Below, piece by piece: positions 25,501 to 37,500 of a DNA stretch of 64,000 nt; positions within the stretch are counted from its first letter, which is position 1; each line of letters starts with the position of its first letter. Where the stretch lies: contig OX104114.1 of assembly GCA_944474755.1 (NCBI GenBank), positions 43,031,070-43,095,069 on the forward strand. Reading direction: 5' to 3'. The notes beneath the pieces were generated by a model. That model searched no databases. It was not told the origin of the DNA and saw only the letters and a program-made list of their open reading frames with translations. A program made the position numbers and the translations under genes. Origin of the DNA: Limnoperna fortunei. Its lineage: Eukaryota > Mollusca > Bivalvia > Mytilida > Modiolidae.

Positions 25501-28500
25501 TTAATTTTTTTTGCATGCCTGACAATGAGTTTTTTAACTTTAAGGAACCAGAGGCTCTTAAGAGCCTGTATCGCTCACCTGATTTTATAGGCAATGAAGA
25601 TGGCATTTCCCTGATGTTAAAGTAAGTCCTGTAATTTTCAATAAACTTTAAATAGGACCATCCAAACAATATTACTAGAAAGCTTTGTTTCATTGGTTAA
25701 CCAGTTGTATAGAGATTTTTTTTATTTGCCCATAGGGTCCTATGTTAAACTAAGTCCTGAGGGGGAGGTGGCCATTTTGAATTTCCAATTGCCATAAAAA
25801 ACATAAACTTTATAAAGGACCATCCAAACAATATTGCTAGTAAGTTTTTGTTTCCATTGATTAACCAGTTTCGGAGAAGAAGCCTTTAAAAACTTTTTCC
25901 CATAGGGTCATATGTTAAACAAAGTCCTGCGGTAGCGGCCATTTTGAATTTCCAATTGCCATAAAAAACATAAACTTTATAGAGGACCATCCAAACAATA
26001 TTGCTAGTAAGTTTTTGTTTCCATTGATTAACCGGTTTCAGAGAAGAAGCCTTTAAAAACTTTTTCCCATAGGGTCCTATGTTAAACTAAGTCCTGCGGT
26101 AGCGGCCATTTTGAATTTCCAGTTGGCATAAAAATCATAAACTTTATAAAGGACCACCCAAACAATATTGCTAGTAAGTTTTGTTTTGATTGGTTAACCG
26201 GTTTCAGAGAAGAAGCCCTTTTTAACCTTTTTCCCATAGGGTCCAATGTTAAACTAAGTCCTGCGGTGGCGGCCATTTTGAATATCAGATTGGGATAAAA
26301 AACATTAACTTTATAGAGGACAATACAAACAATATTGCTAGTAAGTTTTGTTTCCATTGGTTGGCCGGTTTCAGAAAAGAAGCCTTTCAAACTTTTTCCC
26401 ATAGGGTCCTATGTTAAATTAAGTCCTGCGGTGGCAGCCATTTTGAATTTCCAATTGCCATAAAAAACACAAACTTTATAGAGGACCATCCAAACAATAT
26501 TGCTAGTAAGTTTTGTTTTGATTGGTTAACCGGTTTCAGAGAAGAAGCCCTTTTTAACATTTTTCCCATAGGGTCCAATGTTAAACTAAGTACTGCGGTG
26601 GCGGCCATTTTGAATATCAGATTGGGATAAAAAACATTAACTTTATAGAGGACCATCCAAACAATATTGCTAGTAAGTTTTGTTTCCATTGGTTGGCCGG
26701 TTTCAGAAAAGAAGCCTTTCAAACTTTTTCCCATAGGGTCCTATGTTAAATTAAGTCCTGCGGTGGCAGCCATTTTGAATTTCCAATTGCCATAAAAAAC
26801 ACTAACTTTATAGAGGACCATCCAAACAATATTGCTAGTAAGTTTTTGTTTCCATTGATTAACCGGTTTCAGAGAAGAAGCCTTTTAAAACTTTTTCCCA
26901 TAGGGTTCTATGTTAAACTAAGTCCTGCAGTGGCGGCCATTTTGAATTTCCAATTCCCATCTAAAACACAAACTTTATAGAGGACCATCTAAACAATATT
27001 GCTAGTAAGTTTTGTTTTGATTGGTTAAACGGTTTCAGAGAAGAAGCCCTTTTTAACTTTTTTCCCATAGGGTCCTATGTTAAACTAAGTCTTGAGGTGG
27101 CGGCCATATTTGGGTCAGGTGAGCTAAAAAGGATTTTCTGGCCTTCAAATGCAGAGCAGCAATACATTAGGCCACACAGAATTAATTTCTTGTTCTTCAG
27201 ACTTTAACTTTGAAAACAAGTGCTTGTTCTCAGTGTTTTATGAATTAACCAATTGATTAATAAATTATATAGCAAAAAAGAATTGTCTTGAATTGTTTTT
27301 TCTCTTCTGAAAAGATGCTGCCTTGGCTTTCTATCAATAGGTACAGACGGACCAACAGACAGCCCATAATGGGCTGTCTGTACATATTAAATACATTTTA
27401 CTTTCAGTTTTGATTTTATAGGGGACTGAAACGGTACTTAAACCTTCTAAGTTCTGAATGAATCTCCAGCTATCGGAGCACTTGGATGAAAATCGTTAAA
27501 CGTGGAGAAGATTTTTTTTAAAGACAACTTCCGATTCTGGACGCGGGCAGTTTTTTTTTCTTTTCTTTCTGAAATATTTTGTGTGCTGGCGGTCCGACGA
27601 ATAAGTAGTTAATTCGGGTGGCCTTGAATGGAATTCTGAACTCAGAGATCTAGGTGGTAGATTTGCTTACATCAGTTTTTTTCAGATAGCAAATATTGTT
27701 GTCATCATTGTTCAGAAATCTTCTATATCAATACCACTGTATACAGTGCAAATAAAAATTTATTCAAAGAGAGGAGTTTTTGAAAGACACTGATTTTATC
27801 CTAAACTTGTATGGATAATTCATATTTACAGTTTCCAATTTAGAATTGGGTGTCAATTACAACAATATTCCAATATTCTCAGTTGTTAAACACTGGAAGC
27901 ATACTCAATTGTTATCATATGTATTAAGAACCGCCTAAATGTAATTTGAAATAATTTTTGGAATAGACAAGGATAAGACTTTCAATGACTGCTCCAGCTA
28001 ACTTATTTTCGTCAAATATGTTGAGATCAATCATACCATGACAACAAAATATATTTAAAGGGCCGTCTTAATTTCTTACTTAAATTAACAATAATTTATG
28101 TAAGAAATACAGTGCGCAAAAAATAAGGTTTGGAAATTCTGATTTGTTTTTAACCATTTAATTTTTGCATCCAGGTTTATGCACAGATGTAAATAAGCCC
28201 TTAACAGAGACTCTTCAAGAATTGCAGAAACGTTTTGCAATTGGTCGATTAACTAAACCATCTTTAACGGTAGTCTGTTAGAATGCTCAGATTTAAAAAG
28301 CTCGTTTATTGATCAACAGTCAATTCAGGTGAAGAAATTCAAACATCACTGCAATCTAACAGTAGTTATATTATTATTGTTGTTGAATTATAATGTGCAA
28401 TATTTTAGTGTTTGTTGAATGGAGCTTCACACCATTTTTAGGTTTATTGTTGGGTTCGGTTTACATCAGCTGAGTACTGTACCCAACAAAAACCAGTGAT

Positions 28501-31500
28501 TTCTGATGGGAAACTTCCATCCGTTCTCAATTGAGGTTTAAGGTTCCAGTCCAGCACACCCTGCCAAGGTGAGATAAGAACTTGACAACCTTAGTATTGA
28601 CATGCCCATTTTCAATATTAAATAATTACCTTCCTTAATCGTGGGAAATCGTTAACAAAATTTTTTAAAGTGAAATGAAAGAGTCTTCCCTGGTCTCAAA
28701 GTTTGAATAATTGGAACAACCCAAGAAAAAACTATTGTCAAAAACTACACATAATTACTTCAAGTGGCTCAACATCATGTGCTATGACAACCAGCTGTGC
28801 CTTCTTCTGTTCAACTAGATTTGTAACTGTGTTGATACCAGATCTCACAACTGGTGGTCGCTTGGTTGGCTTGTCATCTTTACCGTCAACTCTTTCTTCT
28901 GCTCTTTCTTTCAGACGGGCCTTTTTCTGTTGTTTAGTTTCAGGCTTATATTTTTCCATTAACCTGAAAACCTGGGTGGCTGAAAGTGTTACAGAAAAAC
29001 TTTGTGATATGGGTTTAACAATCTACCTACAGAGGTCACTGCATATATGAAAAAAACGCATTGCTAAGTTTATGCAACCACATTCATCATAGGATGGTCA
29101 CATAGGATTTTTATTTCAAACTTTACTGGACTCAGAGATCTAGGTGGTAGATTTCTTAGTATCATTAAGCTCTCAAAAGTAGCAAATATTTGGTCTTCAT
29201 CATTGTCCAGGAGTCTATAATCATTTTGATTCTGAAATTTTTATACCTGCATACCCCATTTTCTTTCTAAATCTACTTTGTATTTATTTAGCTTTTTCTT
29301 TGCGCACTTCCAAGGGCTTTTGAATTGAAACATATATGGTATGGTAAAGTTCTTTAAAATTTATATAACCATGTTTTAGTAAATGATGGAAAGAGCGTTG
29401 AAATGTTCACCCATTTATCAGAAAGGGAAGCCAAAATGGCGTTTGCCATTTTTGACTAGGGACATGCAGTAAATCTATTGGTGCGTAAAATGATAAGCTA
29501 GTGTGACTGAGGATGTTTTTGACCAGGGACATGCAGTAAATCATTTGTCAAGTAGAAAGGGAAACTTGGGACAAGCAGTAAATTTATTGTGGAGTAGAAT
29601 GAAAAGCCCAAGTGACTGAGGACGTTTTTTGACCAGTATTAGCTTTCCTAAAAAGCTAGCCGTCTCTAAGCTTTATTTTTCGTTGTGGACAAAAATATGT
29701 ACTGTTTTTTAATGTTAAATGGCAATATGTATTGTTATTATTTACATCACTTTTTTAAAGTACAAAATGTTTAGATAGCAAAATCAGGCAAAATATAGGT
29801 CAGAGACAGCAATTGCAGCATGCACTGTGCTAAGCATCTCTAGATACATCATACGATAATTTCCATGTTTCTCTGTTTAAGTTTTAATGATACACATTTT
29901 ATGATAAACATACACAAATCAATGCCACTTTCCTTTTAAAAGTTTGATTCCCATTATCATGCATAATTTTTTCCTTTTTTTCATTGTAACCAAATCGTGA
30001 TCGCTCAACTTTTCTCGAATGGCTATGAATGGCTACAACCCCGTAATCATGCAGGGTTAGATCTGCCTATTTGTTGTTTAAACGGCAGCTATCAACAAAA
30101 TTAGCAGTAAACTAGACAAAGTCGATCTAGCGATCGCTGATACCCCCGCTTTTGTGAAAATTTCTAACGTTTTTCGTGGATTGTGACCTTGAAATTGGAT
30201 GGAATTCCACCAAAATCAATACGCTTCTTACCAACAAAATATATAAGAATATTTTACAGTTTCATTAAAATCGGATGAAAACTTTTTGAGTTATTGTCCG
30301 GAAACAACTTTTTTGTAAAAATTTCAAAATCGATAGGCTTCTTACCAACCTGATATATAACAATATCCCAAAGTTTCATTCAAATCACATGCAAACTTTT
30401 TGAGTTATCATCCGGAAACAACTTTTTTGTAAAAATGTCTAACGTTTTTCGTGGACTGCGACCTTGAAATTTGATGGATTTCCCCCAAAATCAAAAGGCT
30501 TTTTACCAACCTGATATATAACAATATCCAAAAGTTTCATTCAAATCGGATGCAAACTTTTTGAGTTATTGTCCAGAAACAACTTTTTTGTTAAAATTTC
30601 TAACGTTTTTCGTGGACTGTGACCTTGAAATTTGACGGATTTCCCCCAAAATCGATAGGCTTCTTACCAACCTGATATATGACAATATCCCAAAGTTTCA
30701 TTCAAATCAGATGTAAACTTTTTGAGTTATTGTCCGGAAACAACTTTTTTGTTAAAATTTCTAACGTTTTTCGTGGACTGTGACCTTGAAATTTGACGGA
30801 TTTCCCCCAAAATCGATAGGCTTCTTACCAACCTGATATATAACAATATCCCAAAGTTTGATTCAAATCGGATGTAAACTTTTTGAATTATCATCCGGAA
30901 ACCAAATGTGGACGGACGAACGGACGGACGGACGGACGGACGGACGGACATGAGGACCACTATATACCCCCGACTCTGTCGAGCGGGGGTATAATAAACA
31001 TTGTTTATCTGTTATCCTTCAGGTACGACTGGTTTCGGCAGTTTAGCTTTTGATTATTTATCCCGTCTCGCAACAAGCAGTAAATCTATTGTCTGAATTA
31101 TGTACACTTAAAGGAAAGGTACAAGAGTTAGGCATATGTGACAACGAGAAATGCGATTTACTTTCCCAAAAATAATCATCAAAGGAAAACAATGATATTC
31201 TATTCTAATATGACGTGCTTTAAAGGCTTTGAGACCACAACTGTGGTAAAAAAATGATTTATCTATGAGCAACATGCGCTGAGAAGGGCGTGTTTTAAAT
31301 GGCTGTTCCAATTACGAAACTGTAACTCCCACCGGAAAGCTCTTGCATATGACGTATAAATCTTATAAATAGCAACACGTGCTATGATTATCCGTTGCAA
31401 TATATTGTGTGTTACATTGACGGAACAGCCAGTTTATTGTGGAAATGTTGTTTTCTATAGGTACCAAAATATTATAAATGTACTCTAATATGTCGTTAAT

Positions 31501-34500
31501 TTATCCCTCGCTATCGCTCGGGATCAAATAATACGACATAAATGGTCACCCCGTGGTAAAACAATGATAAACCACAGCCTCCGTGAATTATTTCTTAAAT
31601 GAATGAATACAAGTGTGGACACAGAACTAGAGGCTCCCAGGAGCCTGTATCGCTCACCTGAACCTGAAACTAAACAACCCTTTTTTATCCAGCTTTTCTT
31701 TGCTATAAGGAATTGCCCAACACTTCTGCAAAAATCATTAATTTTGACCTTTTAAGGGAAATAACTCTTATAAGGAGGATCTTTTGATGGCTAGAGGGAG
31801 AAGGGAGGTTCACTTCAAATTTGCTGTACCTGTTATACTTTTTTAACTATCAGTCGAAAACTCTCTCAACCCCCCCCCCCTTTTTTCATTTTTTCTATTT
31901 TAATCCAATGTAGCTATGTAGGTAGTCAGGTGTCATGATTTGCACAATTTTGGTAGAGGACATCCTAAAGATGATGTGTGCAATGTTTCAAAGCAGTCCT
32001 TTCATTGGTTTAAGAGGAGAAGATTTTTTTAAAAGTAAAATTGATTAAAAAAATGTTCAAGGAGAATAATTCTTAAACGGTTCATCAGACAATCTTGACC
32101 CTTAAGTCATTTTTGAAGCCCTCATAGAGCAGAACAATTAAGCAATGCTAACTTTTTCTCTAGTTCTAATAATTTTCAAGATTTTGAGGCAAAAATGTCA
32201 AAAATAATCAATTTCGACAATTAAAGGGCAATAACTCCTATAAGGAGTCATCATACAACTTCAACCCAATGGAGTGTTTCGTAGAGCTTTTGATGCAGAT
32301 GAAGGCATGTCTCTTCGGTTTTCCTGTATCTGTTACACTTTTTTAAATATAAGCCAAAAACTGTATTTTACCGCCCCCCCCCCCCATCCTATTTTTAGCA
32401 TGGTGGCCATGTTGGCTAATCTGCAGCCATGGTAGGTGCAAACTTGGTTGAGGACATTTGACAGATGATGTGTACAAAGTTTCAAAGCAGTACTTTCAGT
32501 TGTTTCAGAGGAGAAGATTTTAAAAAATCAATTAAAACCGATTAAAAAAACAGTTCAAGGGGAATAACTCTTAAACGGTTAATCAGACAATCTTGACCCT
32601 TAAGTCATTTTTGTAGCCCTCATAGAGCAGAACACTTAAGAAATGCTAACTTTTTCTCTAGTTCTAATAATTTTCAAGATTTTGAGGCAAAAATGTCAAA
32701 AATAATCAATTTCGACAATTAAAGGGCAATAACTCCTATAAGGAGTCATCATACAACTTCAACCCAATGGAGTGTTTCGTAGAGCTTTTGATGCAGATGA
32801 AGGCATGTCTCTTCGGTTTTCCTGTATCTGTTACACTTTTTTAAATATAAGCCAAAAACTGTATTTTACCGCCCCCCCCCCCCCCCCCCCATCCTATTTT
32901 TAGCCATGGTGGCTTGTTGGTTAATCTGCAGCCATGGTAGGTGCAAACTTGGTTGAGGACATTTGACAGATGATGTGTACAAAGTTTCAAAGCAGTACTT
33001 TCAGTTGTTTCAGAGGAGAAGATTTTAAAAAATCAATTAAAACCGATTAAAAAAACAATTCAAGGGGAATAACTCTTAAACGGTTAATCAGACAATCTTG
33101 ACCCTTAAGCATTTTTGTAGCCCTCATAGAGCAGAACAATTAAGCAATGCTAACTTTATCTCTAGTTCTAATAATTTTCAAGATTTTGAGGCAAAAATGG
33201 CAAAAATCATCAATTTTGACAATTAAAGGGCAATAACTCCTACAAGGAGTCATCATACAACTTTGACCCAATGGAGTGTTTCGTAGAGCTTTAGATGCTG
33301 AAGAAGGAAGGTCTCTTCGGTTTTCCTGTATCTGTTATACTTTTCGAACTATAAGCAAAAAACTGTATTTTGACCCCTCTGTTCTATTTTTAGCCATGGC
33401 GGCCATGTTGGTTGGTCTGAGGCCATGATTTGGGCAAACTTGGTAGAGGACATTTTACTGATGATGTGTGCAAAGTTTCAAAGCAATCACTTCAGTGGTT
33501 TTGGAGGAGAAGATTTTTGAAGAAAAGTTAACGACGACGACGGACGACGACGGACGCCAAGTGATGGCAATAGCTCACATGACCCTTCGGGTCAGGTGAG
33601 CTAAAAACGTCTCGCCTGCATTCCGCATCAGTAACGAAAACAAATTTCGTCATAAGCATTACGTAAATAGCATTAAATATCAGCAGCGGCCTGTATACAA
33701 AATATTGTCACCATACCCTGCATAGTAACAGGGGAACAGCCGTAACCCAAAAACTTTAACGTAGTCGCTGGACCGTGAAATTGAGGTCAAGGTCAGGTGA
33801 CACCTACCAGACAGTCATGTACTAGTCATCAGCAACCTATACACCAAATATTGTCATCCTACCATGCGTAGTTACAGAGGAACTGTCGTAACCCCAAAAC
33901 TTTAACATAGTCGCTGGACAGTGAAATTGAGGTCAAGGTCAGGTGACACCTACCTACCAGACAGTCATGTACTAGTCATCAGCAACCTATACACCAAATA
34001 TTGTCATCCTACCATGCGTAGTTACAGAGGAACTGTCGTAACCCCAAAACTTTAACATAGTCGCTGGACCGTGAAATTGAGGTCAAGGTCAGGCGACACC
34101 TACCAGACAGTCATGTACTAGTCATCAGCAACCTATACACCAAATATTGTCATCCTACCATGCGTACTTACAGAGGAACTGTCGTAACCCAAAAACTTTA
34201 ACGTAGTCGCTGGACCGTGAAATTGAGGTCAAGGTCAGGTGACACCTACCAGACAGTCGTGTACTAGTCATCAGCAACCTATACACCAAATATTGTCATC
34301 CTACCATGCGTAGTTACAGAGGAACTGTCGTAACCCAAAAACTTTAACGTAGTCGCTGGACCGTGAAATTGAGGTCAAGGTCAGGTGACAGGTGACTGAC
34401 TGGCAAGTACTAATCATAAGCTACCTCTGGACCAAATTTGATGGACCTAGGGCTTGGGCTTACAAAGATATGAAGCAAGATGTCAAGTGTTTACGCCGCC

Positions 34501-37500
34501 GCCGCCGGATTCCCATACATATGTCTCGCCTCCAGCGACTTTCGTCGCAGGCGAGACAAAAATGGTGTGCATTGACTGGACTCAGAGATCTAGGTGGTAG
34601 ATTTTTTAGTATCAGCATGATCTCAAATAGCAAATATTTGCCTTCATCATAGTCCATCTTCTGAAACCATTGAATTTCTAAAACTAGAAAATTATCTATT
34701 AAAAAGTAATTGTGCACAACTTGAACTACTCAGAAATGTATTTCAGAAAGTCATAATCATAAGTCAATATCTATTTGCATTCTGAAAGCTCCTTACTTGC
34801 TTTAGTGTAGCATAAACTGCACATCGGAAAGTCAGTCAAATTTAGATAGCCTTCCAACATGCATGTGATATACCTGCATGCAAATTTTAGAATGTACCTG
34901 TTTGCCTGTCCAGAACTTGTCTGAACTGGTCGATTGGTGGTGGCACCTTCAATCTTTTCAGCAAGATTGCCTTTTGTCTCTGAAGTCTGATGTACTTTGG
35001 CCATCTAACGAAACGACTGAGATCCCTCTTAGGCTGTATGTCTTGACCTGTAAAATAATGAGAATGACACGATTCTAGTTTAACATTACAATTAAGAAAT
35101 CTTCCTTCTAACCCCCTTTTATAAATTATACATTGTTTATATTTTGCACAGCAATTAATAATACAAATGTGTGTACTAAAACTAGAGGCTCCCAGGAGCC
35201 TGTATCGCTCACCTGAAACCAAACAACCCTTTTTTATCCAGCTTTTCTTTGCTATAAGGAATTGCCCAACACTTCTGCAAAAGTCATTAATTTTGGCCTT
35301 TTAAGGGAAATAATTCCTATAAGGAGGAGCTTTTGATGCTTAGAGGGAGAAGGGAGGTTCACTTCAAATTTGCTGTATCTGTTATACTTTTTTAACTATC
35401 AGTCAAAAACTCTCTTGATTCCCCCCCCCCCCCCCAATTTCCATTTTAAGCCAACGTAGCTATGTAGGTAGTCATGTGTCATGATTTGCACAATTTTAGT
35501 AGAGGACGTCCTAAAGATGATGTGTGCAATGTTTCAAAGCAGTCTTTTAATGGGTTAAAGAGGAGATTTTTTTAAAGTAAGTAAAATTGATTAAAAAAAT
35601 GTTCCAAGGAGAATAATTCCTAAACGGTTCATCAGACAATCTTGACCCTAAGTCATTTTTGAAGCCCTCATAGAGCAGAACAATTAAGCAATGCTAACTT
35701 TTTCTCTAGTTCTAATAATTTTCAAGATTTTGAGGCAAAAATGTCAAAAATAATCAATTTTGACAATTAAAGGGCAATAACTCATATAAGGAGTCCTCAT
35801 ACAACTTCAACCCAATGGAGTGTTACGTAGAGCTTTTGATGCAGATGAAGGCATGTCTCTTCGGTTTCCCTGTATCTGTTACACTTTTTTAAATATAAGC
35901 CAAAAACTGTATTTTACCCCCCCCCCCCCCCCATTCTATTTTTAGCCATGGCGGCCATGTTGGTTAATCTGCAGCAATGGTTGGTGCAAACTTGGTTGAG
36001 GACATTTGACAGATGATGTGTACAAAGTTTCAAAGCAGTACTTTCAGTGGTTTCAGAGGAGAAGATTTTAAAAAAATCAATTAAAACCAAATAAAATAAA
36101 CATTTCAAGGGGAATAACTCTTAAACGGTTAATCAGACAATCTTAACCCTACAGCCAATTTTGTAGCCCTCATAGAGCAGAACAATTAAGCTATGCTTAC
36201 TTTTTCTCTAGTTTCAATGATTTTCAAGATTTTGAGGCAAAAATGGCAAAAATCATCAATTTTGACAATTAAAGGGCAATAACTCCTACAAGGAGTCTTC
36301 GTACAACTTTGACCCAATGGAGTGTTTTGTAGAGCTTTTGATGCTGAAGAAGGAAGGTCTCTTTGGTTTTCCTGTATCTGTTATACTTTTTGAACTATAA
36401 GCCAAAAACTGTATTTCGACCCCCCTGTTCTATTTTTAGCCAAGCCATGGCAGCCATGTTGGTTGGTCTGAGGCCATGATTTGTACAAACTTGATAGAGG
36501 ACATTTTACTGATGATGTGTGCAAAGTTTCAAAGCAATCCCTTCAGTGGTTTTGGAGGAGAAGATTTTTAAAGAAAAGTTAACGACGACGGACGCCAAGT
36601 GATGGCAATAGCTCACATGACCCTTCGGGTCAGGTGAGCTAAAAAAAGTAGCTGTTGCCAAACTGCAGTCTGAATCTACCGAGAGGTAAAACTTGACTAT
36701 TTTCTTAAATTGTAGCTACAATTTATGTGTACATGCATACTGTATATGTAATGTATAGGAATAATTGAAGATCAAGAAATTACTCAAGGATATAAAATAT
36801 ACCCAGGGAGATACAATTTTCATTCATTTTCTCGAACACTTACTTTCACAAACATCCCTAACAAAATTACTTTTTGAAAGGAATTGATATTTTGGTGCTT
36901 AAATTCATTGCAAAAGTTGAAATACTTGTCAATTATCTAACATTCGCCGACACGCTCTCCTCGATAAATGTTGGACTATGCTGTGCTATCAAGCAAAATT
37001 GTGAAGATGTGATAAATAAAAACAAGGTCTTGAGGTTGTACACACGAATGCACCATTACTAGATAAAGAAGTATTTTCTTATTACAACTCTGGCATCTCA
37101 ATGGCAAATGTCCCTTTTCACACTAGCACTACTATGCATTTTGTTGTTCATTTTGTTTCAAGTTGTATGAATCAGAATTTGAAATTTCTCTGAATTTTTG
37201 GCTCTTGTTGATTGGTGGGTTTCCTTGCTAGTTTCTTTTTTAAATATTTTAGAAAACTGATTCTCTGAAGTTGACCAAGAGCCATCTTTTATCACTAAAC
37301 ATTTCCTAACGACATCACCACTTACCTATACCATAGTTCCTTGGTCTTTTTTCAAGCAGGGGATTGACAGTTTTTTTAGTTTCTGTCACCTTTTTTACAA
37401 CTGAAGGGGCAGATGCCACCTTCTTCTTTTTCCCCTTCTTTATTGGCTGTAAAATTAGACAAACTATTATTGGAGTGAAATTGACCTACGGGTGTCAAGT

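Noticed and set aside
26082..26734. Two 106-codon open frames with similar products
   Set aside because: They are the same frame in successive 167-bp modules of a Helitron-like array, without a start context or family match.
30727..30960. A minus-strand protein rich in SVRP repeats
   Set aside because: The frame is a translation of the (GGAC)n microsatellite and a tandem module, with no evidence of a gene.
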